A stretch of DNA of 64,000 nucleotides. It comes from Chloroflexota bacterium. GTDB taxonomy: Bacteria; Chloroflexota; UBA11872; VXNJ01. Positions 17,307 through 26,932 of the stretch are shown here, one piece after another. The DNA is taken from contig JAPOWW010000010.1 of assembly GCA_026707405.1 (NCBI GenBank), positions 115,160-179,159 of the forward strand, read 5' to 3'. Each line of letters opens with the position of its first letter. Positions within the stretch are counted from its first letter, which is position 1. The position numbers and the translations under genes are program-made. Under the pieces are notes generated by a model that did not search any database, was not told the origin of the DNA, and worked only from the letters and a program-made list of their open reading frames with translations.

Positions 17307-19259
17307 CTAGACAAGCCGGCCCACCCGCGCGCCATCGACCGTCGCATCCATGATCGACAGCGATTCGTTCGCGGCGCCGACCACGTGAACCTCGTCAATG
17401 CGTCCCTCGAGCGCAGCCCCAAGATCGTTCACCGGCTCGCTGCCCGCCGCAAGCACTACCGCGTCAAAGGGACCTAGCGTAACCTCCCGTCCACTAAGTA
17501 TGTCTCCGAATATAGCTTCGTCGCCGTCAAGACGCAGTAAATCCAGCCCAGCCTGGAATGACACTCCTTTGTTCTCAAGCCGCGTATACAATCCTGCCAG
17601 GTCCAGTTCTCCCATCTCCTGCCCGACCGTCGGAGTTGCGGCCACGAACTCGACCTGAACTCCCTTCGAGCTAAGGTAATCCGCCGCGACAAACGCCGGA
17701 GCGCGCCCCTCACGATCGACCACCAGCACGGACCGCGCTTCGTCGGCGGCGCCATGCAAGACGTCCGGCGCCGACAGCACACTGCCGTCCGCTCCTGGCA
17801 CAACGGGCCGTATCGCCCTCGATCCCGAGGCGACGATCACAACGTCCGGGCGCAGCTCCATAACGTTTTCGGCAGTCGCATCCGTCCCAAGCCGCAAGTC
17901 GAATTCTGCCGCCCTCGCCCGCTTGTCATAGAACTCCGCTATTTCAAGGTATTTCTTTCGCAACGGCGCGGCTCCTGCGAGCCAGACTTCACCCCCCACG
18001 CGGTCGCGCTTTTCAAGCACCATTACTTCGTGGCCGCGTTCAGCGGCGGCCATTGCCGCCTCAATGCCTGCCGGACCTCCACCTACTATCACGACGCGCT
18101 TGCTGGAGGCTGCATTCTTCAAAGGTCCCCACTCGAGTTCGCGTCCGGTGAGGGGGTTGTAAATGCACTTGGCGCCTTCCATATCAAAGCAATACAGACA
18201 CCGGATGCAATACCGGATCTCATCCAGCCTGCCGCTCTGGACTTTGTTGGCAAAGTGCGGATCTGCAATATGCCCTTTGACCATGCCAACCAAATCGACC
18301 TTGCCTGAGGCGATCGCGCTCTCGGCAAGGTGAGGGTTCGTAAGCCGGCCCGCATGGATTACGGGAACGTCGATCTGCTCGCGAATGTATCCAACCCGGT
18401 CGAGAAACTCGCCGTCGGGCTGGTACATCGGTCCTATGTGCATCCACCTCACGCCCGCCGTGAGGCTCACGTAGTCGATAAGCCCCTCCGACGTGACCAT
18501 CTGAATCAGCCTGACGGAATCGTCCTCAACCCAGCCATCTGGATGGAGGTCCCGCGCCAACATGCGCAAGCCGACTACGAAATCCTGTCCGACGGCGCCG
18601 CGCATTTCCCGGAGAGTATGGATTAGAAATCTACAACGGTTGTTAAAGCTTCCGCCGTACCCGTCTGATCTCTTATTGACGACCGGGCTTAGGAACTGGG
18701 CGTGCAAGTGATGCTCGTGGGCGTGGATTTCGACCGCGTCGGCTCCACCGGCTTTCGCGCGCGTTGCCGCGAGTCCGGTGCAATAGGCAGTTTCCTGCAG
18801 GTCTTCGACACTGTAGGTGGAGACGTGCCAATCGGCGGACACTCCAGGGTATGGAGCGGACGCCAGCGGCCCCGCCGCCGCCGGTCGAGGGAACGGCTCG
18901 CCTACTTCCTGATAGCGGATATCGGGGCCGCGCGGACAGAACTGAGCGATAACCTTCGCGCCGTACCGATGCACGGCGTCGGCGACTTTCTTGTATTGGA
19001 GGATGAACGAGTCATCGAGGTTTTGGTAATAACCGGGATGGTCCCCGGGACGCACCACGGTGGCCCCCACCCCAACCAAAGCAGCCCCACCCTTCGCCCT
19101 CTCCGCTAGGTAAGCGACAAATGCGTCGCTCGGAACTCCATCGCTGTTCATCCACAACCCGGCGAAGTGCGGCGGGACTGTGATCCGGTTGCGCAACTTC
19201 ATCTTGTTGATCGTGAATGGGGAAAACAGATTGGGGAAGCTTCTCGTAGGCTCGGTCAT
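17307..19259 (-). CDS. NADH:flavin oxidoreductase / 2,4-dienoyl-CoA reductase-like (FMN, Fe-S, FAD)
   Basis: A 650-residue multidomain oxidoreductase of the FadH/trimethylamine-dehydrogenase family. Residues 1-345 form an old-yellow-enzyme barrel (LFSPFTINKMKLRNRI; HAHEHHLHAQFLSP with catalytic-type His). A Cys cluster CIRCLYC plus a fourth Cys in AKCIYNP binds the 4Fe-4S centre; the spacing of the third Cys is one residue shorter than in E. coli FadH. Residues from about 385 form the nucleotide-binding domains (VVIVGGGPAGIEAA, HEVMVLEKRDRVGGE). It would pass electrons from NAD(P)H through FAD and Fe-S to FMN. The substrate is unknown; enoate or demethylase roles are possible. Confidence 0.85.
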   Translation of the reverse strand: MTEPTRSFPNLFSPFTINKMKLRNRITVPPHFAGLWMNSDGVPSDAFVAYLAERAKGGAALVGVGATVVRPGDHPGYYQNLDDSFILQYKKVADAVHRYGAKVIAQFCPRGPDIRYQEVGEPFPRPAAAGPLASAPYPGVSADWHVSTYSVEDLQETAYCTGLAATRAKAGGADAVEIHAHEHHLHAQFLSPVVNKRSDGYGGSFNNRCRFLIHTLREMRGAVGQDFVVGLRMLARDLHPDGWVEDDSVRLIQMVTSEGLIDYVSLTAGVRWMHIGPMYQPDGEFLDRVGYIREQIDVPVIHAGRLTNPHLAESAIASGKVDLVGMVKGHIADPHFANKVQSGRLDEIRYCIRCLYCFDMEGAKCIYNPLTGRELEWGPLKNAASSKRVVIVGGGPAGIEAAMAAAERGHEVMVLEKRDRVGGEVWLAGAAPLRKKYLEIAEFYDKRARAAEFDLRLGTDATAENVMELRPDVVIVASGSRAIRPVVPGADGSVLSAPDVLHGAADEARSVLVVDREGRAPAFVAADYLSSKGVQVEFVAATPTVGQEMGELDLAGLYTRLENKGVSFQAGLDLLRLDGDEAIFGDILSGREVTLGPFDAVVLAAGSEPVNDLGAALEGRIDEVHVVGAANESLSIMDATVDGARVGRLV

Positions 19260-19481
19260 CGCGATCGTTCCTCCCCCCGAAGCGTCCCCGCAGCTATCGC
19301 GTAGCCCGGTCTCAGTGTCCGGAGTGTATCACCCGAATATCGCCCGCAGGCTGTAACATTCAGCCAGGCGGCCGGGCCGACGTCGGACGGAGAGGAGCCC
19401 CGTCGTCCCGCGTGAGCGCGCCGACGAGAGTTCTCCGGGCCGGCGGCAGTGGGCCTGTCAGGGGCAACGGGAGGGTGCGGC

Positions 19482-19955
19482 ATGGGAACACACAATTTGC
19501 GTATTTCTGAGGAGTTCACAGTCCGAGCGCCAATCGAATTCGCACGCGAATTCATGCGAAACCCCGAGAAGGTCGGTCCTTGCATGCCAGGAGTTGCCAG
19601 CATCAAGCCCACCAGCGACACGACGTATGACGTGCTGGTCGCGGCCCAGGTGATAGTCAAGTCAGCTTTATTCCAGATGCACGCGGAAATCACGGAAGAG
19701 GACGCCACGCACTTGAAAGGAAGGGCGTCAGGTAAGGACGTCGCCGGTGACGCCCATATCGATATGTCCGGAAGTCTCAATCTCACGGCTTTGGAGCGGT
19801 ACTCAACCAGAATCGCGTTTGTTCTGGAAGGAACAGTCGAAGGAAAGATGATGCACGTTGGGACAGGACCTGCAATCAGCTTCCAGAGCCGGCACATGGC
19901 AAAGCAGTTCGTAAGCGAGGCGCAAAGGCGCATCGAAGCGTCACTTCCTACCTAG
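19482..19955 (+). CDS. CoxG-like SRPBCC family protein
   Basis: A protein of about 157 residues of the carbon monoxide dehydrogenase subunit G (CoxG, PF06240) family, a lipid-binding-like START/SRPBCC fold. Recognisable parts are EEFTVRAPIEFAREFMRNPEKVGPCMPGV at the start (helix-grip entrance), an internal GSLNLTAL-type strand, and the terminal QFVSEAQRRIEASL helix. CoxG proteins help recruit or assemble molybdenum hydroxylases, but no coxLMS-type gene lies in the window, so its job is open. I choose ATG 19482 because GGGAGGG lies 6 bases upstream; an earlier GTG at 19449 gives a Gly-rich unlikely extension. Confidence 0.75.
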   Translation: MGTHNLRISEEFTVRAPIEFAREFMRNPEKVGPCMPGVASIKPTSDTTYDVLVAAQVIVKSALFQMHAEITEEDATHLKGRASGKDVAGDAHIDMSGSLNLTALERYSTRIAFVLEGTVEGKMMHVGTGPAISFQSRHMAKQFVSEAQRRIEASLPT

Positions 19956-20356
19956 ATCTCGAGTCTCGGACGCGCCCGGGACGCGTGGAAACCAACCGCG
20001 AGCGTCTCTCAATGGAAAAAGCTGCGGGAGCGGCGAGTCACCAGCATAGAAAGCCGCCTCGCCCATCAAGCTGCAGCCCGATGCAAGCGGACCGCATGAA
20101 CATGCCCATGATCAGCGGCAGTGTTTATTGTATTGACTCTCAAGCCACCATGTGTTTGAATTGACGGCGACGGGGAAGCCCTGCCGTTTGTTGTCGTGGG
20201 GGGAGGTGGTTAGAGGAAGAGACGTGCGGGTATCAAGTCTGCGAGAACGTCGCCACGGACATCCTCGCTCTTTATTTCCAACTCAGTTATTCCCGAAGCA
20301 AACCCCAGATATCACCCGTCCGTTGCTGCGGATCGCCGAACTACAGGGAGAGAATC
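19956..20356. other. Intergenic region upstream of the carbohydrate ABC operon
   Basis: Four hundred bases with no credible gene. A possible sigma-70 promoter is TTGACT (20133-20138), 17-base spacing, TTGAAT (20156-20161) with an upstream TGn, about 195 bases before the binding-protein start; this is moderate to weak. A Shine-Dalgarno GGGAGAG precedes ATG 20357. I see no clear operator or riboswitch. Confidence 0.35.
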
Positions 20357-21776
20357 ATGGCTGCAAGTAAGAGTCTCAACCGACGAGCCCTCCTTCAGGC
20401 TGGACTAGCCATAGGCGCTGGCGGCGCCGCGGCGGCAGCTCTGGGTGGCTGCGGCGAGGCGCAGATCGTAGAGGTCGAAAAGGTCGTCACGCAGGTTGTC
20501 GAGAAGGTCGTAACAAAGGTCGTCCAGGCGGAGCCGATGCAGAAAAAGGCCGTAACGATCACTTTGTGGGCCGAGCCTCATACACTCGTCGACCCGATCT
20601 TCGCGGAGCACGTGCCGCTCTATAACAAGCTCCACCCTCACGTGACAGTGAACCACGTCATTATTCCGTGGTCGGACATACCGGTGAAGACGCTGACCTC
20701 GATGGCCGCCGGCGATCACCCCGACATCGCCTACAACCATCCCCAGTTGAACGCCAACTTCGCGGCCAAGGGTGTAATCGATCCGATCGATCCGTACATC
20801 GCAAGCGATAAAACGTTCGAGTTCGACGACTATCTTGAAGGGCCCATTGCCGAGTTTCGCTGGAAAGGCAAAGTATGGGCGCTGCCTCTCTACAACGGTC
20901 CATTGCTTTACGTCTACAACCGGGACCTCATGGAGCAGGTCGGAATGGGCGATCCCTGGGAGCTCTTCCAGGAGGGCAACTGGACCATCGAGATATACGA
21001 GAAGATAGGCGAGGCGGCCATCGCGCTCGGCGGTTCCGGCCAGGATCGAATCTTCGCCGATAGAGAGGTGCCCAAAGCTCGAAAAAATCTGGTACCTCTG
21101 GAACTGGGGCACGGGCGGCAAGATCTGGAACTCCGACCCCACGTTGGGAGGCGACGACCCAACCGAGACGCTCATGCACGAGCCCGCCGCTCTTAAAGGG
21201 TGGGACTGGATGATTGACCGGGTTATTGACGAAAGGTTCGCCTCCGGGTCCACGCTGGAGAGTTTCGGCGGAGCGGAGGGAATGTTCATCAGCGGCAAGC
21301 TTGCGTTCTATCTGGCGAGCCGCTGGACAACCACGCGGATTCCCCCCGACTTCCGCGCTGGCACCGTCCCGATGTACAAGCACCCCAACGGGGACGACAC
21401 GTCGAGAAACGCTTGCAACGCGCTGTCGCTCCACAGCAAGAGCCCCAACAAGGACGAGGCCTGGGAAGTCCTCAAGTACTGGACTTCAACAGTCGCGAAG
21501 GACATGGTGGCCGTCGGTTATACCGCGCCCTGGCTGAAGTCCCACATGGCCAGTCCCGTCTGGGAAGCCTCGATTGTGCCTTGGGATAACGTGGAAGTTC
21601 ACAACGCCAACCTGTTGCAAGACAGAAGGCCCTTCTACCACCCGCCCGGCTACGAGGAAATCAACGCGCTGACGAAGAAAGCGTATGACGAGGCCGTCCT
21701 CGGTAAGCCAACCGCAGAGGCTTTTGCCGATGCGAAACCGAAGATCGATCAGGTCTTGGTGGACAATCTTCCGTAG
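20357..21776 (+). CDS. Carbohydrate ABC transporter substrate-binding lipoprotein, frameshifted
   Basis: Extracellular binding protein for a sugar-type (family 1) ABC importer. The N-terminus has a twin-arginine-like signal (LNRRALLQAG) and lipobox ending at GGC, then the K-V-V repeat linker common in Chloroflexota lipoproteins. The first frame runs to 21196 and the second, from before 21144, to 21776. Removing one A from the A6 run at 21082-21087 joins them as PKARK-IWYLWNWGTGGKIW, giving about 473 residues, normal for the family. The permeases at 22014 and 22953 complete the importer; no ATPase is encoded here. The indel may be an assembly error. Confidence 0.8.
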
Positions 21777-22013
21777 TTAGCTTCGAAGCGAGACCGTAGA
21801 GCGGGCCATGGTCCCCGCAAATGGGGTCGTGGCCGCCTAAGGGAAGCGAAATGGATCTGGTTTTATGATCCCGACCAGCGGGCCTTCCGTGAAATCTCTT
21901 GCGGCTGATACCACGCTTTGCAAAGCCTCTCGGTATGCGCCCCAAGGATTTTGAATCGCTTCAATGACAGTCAACTGTGTTTGCGCCATGCCGCCGCAGG
22001 AATGTTCTGAAGG

Positions 22014-22949
22014 GTGCTACCGCTGACCGCGACCGAAGCCGCGGTTCGACCCGCGAAACGAATCAACCGGGGCCGCCTCAAGTATTACGCCTGGGGCTAC
22101 CTCTTCGTCAGCCCGTGGATTCTGGGCGTTTCGATCTTCACCGCCTATCCACTTATCTACGCCGCGTATCTTTCCTTCACGAAATACGACCTGCTTACAT
22201 CTCCAAAGCTGATCGGCTTTCGAAACTTCTCGACAATGATCCAGGACGACGTGTTCTACACCGCTCTTGGCAATACCGCCTATTACACCTTTGTGGCCGT
22301 TCCAGCCCAGCTCGTTCTAGCTCTCTTTCTAGCGATATTGCTCAACCAGAAGATGCCATTGATAAACGTATTCCGAACAGCTTTTTATCTGCCGACGGTA
22401 ACGCCTACTGTTGCGAGCGTCGTTCTCTTCATGTACCTCTACAACCCCGACTTCGGCGTCTTCAACCAGATCGTCGGCTGGTTTGGCTTCGAAAGAATCA
22501 AATGGCTTGACGATCCGGCCTGGTCGAAACCTTCGTTGATAATCATGAGTTTATGGACGGTGGGCGGTCAGATGGTGATCTTCCTGGCAGGCTTGCAAAG
22601 CGTTCCGCAGGTGCTGGTCGAGGCGGCTTCGATTGATGGCGCCGGACCCATAAGCCGCTTGCGGCACGTGACACTCCCCATGATTACGCCCGTCATCTTC
22701 TTCAACCTGGTGCTCGGAATTATCGGCTCGTTCCAGGTCTTTACGGTCGCGTTCATCGCCACGGGCGGCGGGCCGATTGAGTCCACGCTCTTTTACGTCT
22801 TGTGGATGTACCAGCACGCGTTCCTGAATCTGAAGATGGGATACGCCGCCGCGATTGGCTGGGTGCTGCTGGCGATAATCCTCCTCTTCACCTTGATTCA
22901 GTTCGCCGTCGCGCGGAGCTGGGTCTATTACGAGGGCGGAGAGAGTTAG
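22014..22949 (+). CDS. Carbohydrate ABC transporter permease (MalF/UgpA type)
   Basis: First inner-membrane permease (311 residues) of the sugar importer. After a short Arg/Lys-rich N-terminus it has six hydrophobic helices, beginning YLFVSPWILGVSIFTAYPL, and the EAA loop EAASIDGAGPISRLRHVTLPMITP, which docks to the ATPase. The sequence SFTKYDLL and the overall length are typical of the UgpA/LacF group. It starts at GTG 22014, about 240 bases after the binding protein; that gap contains no gene I can support. The second permease follows after 3 bases. Confidence 0.9.
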   Translation: MLPLTATEAAVRPAKRINRGRLKYYAWGYLFVSPWILGVSIFTAYPLIYAAYLSFTKYDLLTSPKLIGFRNFSTMIQDDVFYTALGNTAYYTFVAVPAQLVLALFLAILLNQKMPLINVFRTAFYLPTVTPTVASVVLFMYLYNPDFGVFNQIVGWFGFERIKWLDDPAWSKPSLIIMSLWTVGGQMVIFLAGLQSVPQVLVEAASIDGAGPISRLRHVTLPMITPVIFFNLVLGIIGSFQVFTVAFIATGGGPIESTLFYVLWMYQHAFLNLKMGYAAAIGWVLLAIILLFTLIQFAVARSWVYYEGGES

Positions 22950-22952
22950 CTG

Positions 22953-23885
22953 ATGGGAACCCTTGCGCTGGGCCGCGGCAAGACTGGAAGCACTCGACGA
23001 CGCGCGGGGCAATCCCACCTGCGAAGTGGAATTCGCGCGGTCACGATTTACGCGCTCCTTCTGGCTGTCGGCGTTATCTCGTCAATTCCCCTCTATTGGA
23101 TGGTGATTACCTCTCTGAAGGAGGCCGGGAAGGAGTTCCTTTTCCCGCCGGTGTGGTATCCAAATCCTCAAGTGTGGTCCAACTACGTGGAAGTTTGGAC
23201 CCTCATTCCTCACATCCCTCGCTACACGTTTAACAGCTTCTTTATTTCGATCCTGGCGACCGTGGGGACGCTGTTGAGTTGCTCCTTCGTCGCTTTCGGG
23301 TTTGCCCGCATGAATTTTCCGGGCAAGAACGTCATGTTTGTCATCCTGGTAGGCACGTTGATGATGCCCACCATCATCACGCTGGTGCCGACCTTCATAT
23401 TGTTCAAAACCCTGCGAATGACCGACAATCCGGTGCCGTTGATCGTTCCGTTCTGGTTCGGCGGGGGGGCCTTCGGGGGCGCCTTCTACGTCTTCCTTAT
23501 TAGGCAGTTCATGATGCAACTGCCGCGCGAGCTGGATGAATCCGGGCTGGTAGACGGCGCTTCGTACTTTCGGATTTACTGGCAGCTCATCTTGCCGCTT
23601 TCCGGGCCGGCGATGGCGGCTACGGCGATCTTCTCGTTCATCCAACACTGGAACGAGTTTCTTTTCCCGCTCATATTCATTAACGAACCTACTTGGCGGC
23701 CGCTCGCTCTCGGCGTAAGGTTCTTCCTGAACACGTACATCGGCTGTTGCGCTCGCGGCGCAACACCCTGGAACATGCTGATGACGGCGTCGTTCCTTAT
23801 GCTTCTGCCGATCCTTTTCGTCTTTTTCTTCGCTCAAAAATACTTCGTACGCGGGATCGCGCTAACCGGTCTCACGGGCAGATAG
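22953..23885 (+). CDS. Carbohydrate ABC transporter permease (MalG/UgpE type)
   Basis: Second permease (310 residues) of the same importer. Helices begin at AVTIYALLLAVGVISSIPLYWM, and the family's S-L-K-E stretch follows (MVITSLKEAGKEFLFPP). The EAA loop is ELDESGLVDGASYFRIYWQLILPLSGP, with C-terminal helices ending at FVRGIALTGLTG, a normal end for MalG-like proteins. It lies 3 bases after the first permease. The ATPase would be supplied from elsewhere, as is common for MsmK/UgpC-type shared ATPases. Confidence 0.9.
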   Translation: MGTLALGRGKTGSTRRRAGQSHLRSGIRAVTIYALLLAVGVISSIPLYWMVITSLKEAGKEFLFPPVWYPNPQVWSNYVEVWTLIPHIPRYTFNSFFISILATVGTLLSCSFVAFGFARMNFPGKNVMFVILVGTLMMPTIITLVPTFILFKTLRMTDNPVPLIVPFWFGGGAFGGAFYVFLIRQFMMQLPRELDESGLVDGASYFRIYWQLILPLSGPAMAATAIFSFIQHWNEFLFPLIFINEPTWRPLALGVRFFLNTYIGCCARGATPWNMLMTASFLMLLPILFVFFFAQKYFVRGIALTGLTGR

Positions 23886-23993
23886 TCTTTCTCGATTGCG
23901 ACGGCGCTTGCCCCTGCGGCAAGGCGAAAACCGGCAAGTGATGTGACGGTGCCCCGCCCGTTGCCGGCTGCGATCTGCTGACGGTTCTCATCA

Positions 23994-25016
23994 CTACCAC
24001 ATCGGATGGACGATGTTCACAGACTCCCTTGGCAACAATGCGGCGATCTCGGCCCGATCCACCTCCGATAGCTCCAGATCGAACGCTGGCACGTTCTCTT
24101 CCAGTTGCTCCATCGTCGTCACCCCCAGCAACAGGGAAGTCACGGCCGGATGCCCCATCACCCACGCAAGCGCCACGTTCGTAACCGTATGGCCGCGTTC
24201 CTCAGCCCACGCCCCCAATCGGTCAACCACAGTGATCGACCGCTCGGTCAGCTTCGGCGACGATCTCGTGGGCGCCGCGTCGTCGGTGAACTTACCGTAA
24301 TACCCGGCGCGCGCCTCGGCCGGGATCTTGGTCGAGTCGTGGACCATGTCCAGCGAATACTTCCCCGACAGCAGTCCACCGGCGAGCGGAGCATACGCGA
24401 ATGCCGCGATGTCGTATTTCATGCACGTCGGGTACAGATCGTGCTCGTTAACCCGCTCGAAGAGGTTATACAAGTCCTGGGTGGCTACGATCGGACGCAG
24501 ATTAAGTCGATCGGCTACCCACAATGCCTCCGTCACCTTTGAGGCGGAATGGTTGGACAGGCCGGCGTATCGAACCTTTCCTGCTCGGATGAGATCGTCC
24601 ATGGCCGCAAGCGTCTCGTCGAGCGGCGTCGCGGGGTCGGGAAAATGCGCAAACAGTAGATCGATATGGTCCGTCCGCAGACGCTTGAGACTTCCCTCGA
24701 CAGCTTGGTTCACCACGCGGCGCGTCAAGCCCAGATTTACCCTGGACGTCTCCCACGACCGGCTGGGACCAACCTTGCTTGACAGGAAAACGTCGTGACG
24801 TCTCCCCTTGAGGATTCTTCCCAAAACAGTTTCGCTCGCTTGGGGAACCGGTTGCAAATACGACTCAGCCGTATCCACCACGTTGATGCCAAGCTCCAGC
24901 GACCGTTCGAAAATCCGCTTTGAATCACTCTCGTTAATGCGAGTCCCGAAGAAGCTGCCCCCAAGCGTCACGTTGGATATGTGGACGCCGGTTCGGCCTA
25001 GACGTGTGTACTTCAC
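23994..25016 (-). CDS. Aldo/keto reductase
   Basis: NADPH-dependent carbonyl reductase with a TIM-barrel, about 340 residues. Visible are the entry YTRLGRTGVHISNVTLGG, the catalytic Asp-Tyr region NVVDTAESY, the catalytic Lys in VFLSSKVGPS and the His region HIDLLFAHFPDPATPLDET. It resembles the YghZ/Kv-beta-like (AKR14/AKR6) branch. I start at GTG 25016, giving VKYTRLGRTG, because GGGAGGTG lies just upstream; an ATG at 25046 adds an unlikely extension. It is convergent with the sugar permease genes; its substrate may be a sugar or derivative, which is inference. Confidence 0.85.
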   Translation of the reverse strand: MKYTRLGRTGVHISNVTLGGSFFGTRINESDSKRIFERSLELGINVVDTAESYLQPVPQASETVLGRILKGRRHDVFLSSKVGPSRSWETSRVNLGLTRRVVNQAVEGSLKRLRTDHIDLLFAHFPDPATPLDETLAAMDDLIRAGKVRYAGLSNHSASKVTEALWVADRLNLRPIVATQDLYNLFERVNEHDLYPTCMKYDIAAFAYAPLAGGLLSGKYSLDMVHDSTKIPAEARAGYYGKFTDDAAPTRSSPKLTERSITVVDRLGAWAEERGHTVTNVALAWVMGHPAVTSLLLGVTTMEQLEENVPAFDLELSEVDRAEIAALLPRESVNIVHPMW

Positions 25017-25201
25017 CCTACACCTCCCTAACACCAATCCGGCCACGGCTTCAATGGACCAGGATCCGAAAATCTAGGATATCGGGCCGCCGTCCGATAG
25101 TCTGGCTGCCGGTCAAAGTATCATTCTTGAAACGGATACTTAGCGCGGTTCCCGCCTTCGGTCCGAATCTCAATAACCCTCCATTCATGGAGCCTACGTA
25201 T

Positions 25202-25870
25202 ATGAAAACACCTTCGGGCGCCACTTTCGTTGGGTTGGCGCTAGTTCTCTTCGGCGTACTGCTGCTCCTGAATCAAACCGGCATATTGGATATCGGGAAT
25301 CCCGCTCGCTGGATACCCTCGATATTGATCGCTGTGGGACTTTGGGCGCTGGTCTCTTCGCGGTTTCGCAATCTCTGGGGGCCTTTGATCCTTATAGGCA
25401 TCGGCGTCGTAATTCAGGTGGCGGTATTGAGCGGTCAACTATGGGGAACTCTCTGGCCCATGGCGCTGATCATTGTCGGTCTGGTCATAGTCTTCCGCGC
25501 CATTCCCGCCCGTCGTAGACCACTCGCTTCCGCCGACGGACGCGTGGAGGTGTTCTCCGCCTTCTGGGGAGCCGAGCAAGACTACGGAGCCGCGGACTTG
25601 CGCGGCGGCCAGGTCACGGTCGCGTTCGGGGGCGCCGACATCAATCTGCGAGACGCGCGCATCACCCGACCGCCCGCAGTGATCGACGTACTCGCGATGT
25701 TCGGCGGGATCGATATCAGAGTACCCGACGACTGGCGAGTGCAGATCGAAGCCCTGGGGCTCTTCGGCGGCACCGAAGACTCCCGCCGGAGCGGCTCCCC
25801 ATCCAGCGAATCCAAGCTGCTCATCGTCCGGGGCCTCGTGCTCTTCGGCGGGTTGGAGATCAAGACCTAG
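25202..25870 (+). CDS. LiaF/LiaI-like membrane protein with C-terminal beta domain
   Basis: About 222 residues. The N-terminal part has four closely spaced hydrophobic segments (FVGLALVLFGVLLLL; IPSILIAVGLWALV; GPLILIGIGVVIQVAV; MALIIVGLVIVF), as in LiaI/DUF5668. The C-terminal 110 residues carry repeated glycine-turn strands (VTVAFGGADINLRDA, LAMFGGIDIRVP, LGLFGGTED, LVLFGGLEIK) typical of the LiaF-like cell-envelope stress domain (PF09922). LiaF in Firmicutes restrains a LiaRS two-component system, but no kinase or regulator gene is adjacent here. Start ATG 25202 follows GGAG by 9 bases; ATG 25187 is an alternative. Confidence 0.75.
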   Translation: MKTPSGATFVGLALVLFGVLLLLNQTGILDIGNPARWIPSILIAVGLWALVSSRFRNLWGPLILIGIGVVIQVAVLSGQLWGTLWPMALIIVGLVIVFRAIPARRRPLASADGRVEVFSAFWGAEQDYGAADLRGGQVTVAFGGADINLRDARITRPPAVIDVLAMFGGIDIRVPDDWRVQIEALGLFGGTEDSRRSGSPSSESKLLIVRGLVLFGGLEIKT

Positions 25871-25979
25871 CAGGCGGAACCGTTAAGTCAAGCCGTCTTC
25901 TCGACACTCGGCAAATTTGAACTAGGCGCCAAGCCGTGGCCGCGCCAACTCAATCGGATTGGGGCTGACGACGCCCTCT

Positions 25980-26735
25980 CTATTGCGCCCGCGCCCGCCA
26001 CGCATACCTGGCGTTGGGGCCTTCCAGAATTGCTTTCTGACGCTCCGTCAAACCCCCGATGCCCTCCGGCGTAGGATATTCGTCCCACCACGCCAGCGAA
26101 GGCGGGCTGTATTTGTAGAAGATCGTCCGGCGCTCGTGGCTGGCCGTCCAGGGAAGCGGCCCGTGAGCCAAGGCTTCTGTGAATATAATGGCCGTCCCCG
26201 CCGCCCCCGTAACCTTCTCCACCGACGGATGCGAGTTCGACTTTGTCAGGTCTACCCAGTCATCAGGCAGCGCGTAGTTGCTCTTGTGGCTGCCCGGCAC
26301 GCAGGCGAACCCGCCGTCCCCCGGGTTCACGTCGGCCAGGTTGTAAGCCACAACCGATAGACCGTTGTAAAACCGACCGTCGCTGAACTGAAAGTAGTTG
26401 ATCGGACTGAACGGGATCGCCCCGCCGTGCAGAGTCGCGCCGATCGGACTGAGGCCGGCCCTGATTATGTCCACATACGTGTGATCGAGCCTGTACCCCG
26501 GTCCGATAACTGTCTCGAGGTAAGGCAGTATAGTTTCGTGGTCGATCAGGTCGAGGTATGGCTGTCCCCACGGAAGACAGTCGATGAACCGATAGGTGTC
26601 GGCGTCCTCCGGCACTTCCCCCGCGATGCGCTCGTCGAGCACGCCGTTGAGCCGTTCGAGCGTATCCGAGTCGAGCGCGTTGGGCACCGCTACATAACCC
26701 TGCAGATCGAATAGGTATTTCTCGTGCTCGTTCAT
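25980..26735 (-). CDS. Phytanoyl-CoA dioxygenase (PhyH) family protein
   Basis: Putative Fe(II)/2-oxoglutarate oxygenase of about 251 residues. The start FDLQGYVAVPNALDSDTLERLN is typical of PhyH. The central block has LHGGAIPFSP, then YNLADVNPGDGGFACVPGSHKSNY, and the distal His and 2-oxoglutarate Arg region is ALAHGPLPWTASHERRTIFYKY. The first metal motif H-x-D appears as H-G-G, so the usual Asp ligand is missing; several environmental PhyH relatives share this, and the iron site or reaction may differ. ATG 26735 has GAGG 8 bases upstream. It is divergent from the CbiX-like gene. Confidence 0.78.
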   Translation of the reverse strand: MNEHEKYLFDLQGYVAVPNALDSDTLERLNGVLDERIAGEVPEDADTYRFIDCLPWGQPYLDLIDHETILPYLETVIGPGYRLDHTYVDIIRAGLSPIGATLHGGAIPFSPINYFQFSDGRFYNGLSVVAYNLADVNPGDGGFACVPGSHKSNYALPDDWVDLTKSNSHPSVEKVTGAAGTAIIFTEALAHGPLPWTASHERRTIFYKYSPPSLAWWDEYPTPEGIGGLTERQKAILEGPNARYAWRARAQ

Positions 26736-26825
26736 GCAAACCTCACACTGATCCACACGTGGCGTTTTAGGTTAGTGAAAAGCCCGCTTGGTGGCTAGCG
26801 CACATGCTCAACCAGTACGCTTGAT

Positions 26826-26840
26826 TGCTAATCATTATCA
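26826..26840. promoter_or_regulatory. Fur-box-like palindrome
   Basis: TGCTAAT-C-ATTATCA matches the 7-1-7 Fur consensus TGATAAT-n-ATTATCA at 13 of 14 half-site positions. It lies between the divergent PhyH and CbiX-like genes, about 95 bases before either start. A second such site precedes the iron-chelate transporter at 30755. Binding by Fur is inferred; no fur gene is in the window. Confidence 0.6.
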
Positions 26841-26932
26841 ATTGCGTTAAGTTACTCACCATGAACCACGCTCCCCTGGCGACCGGAATTGCGCCGCCTG
26901 CACATCCCCGATCGAACTGAGCCGCCGCTGTT

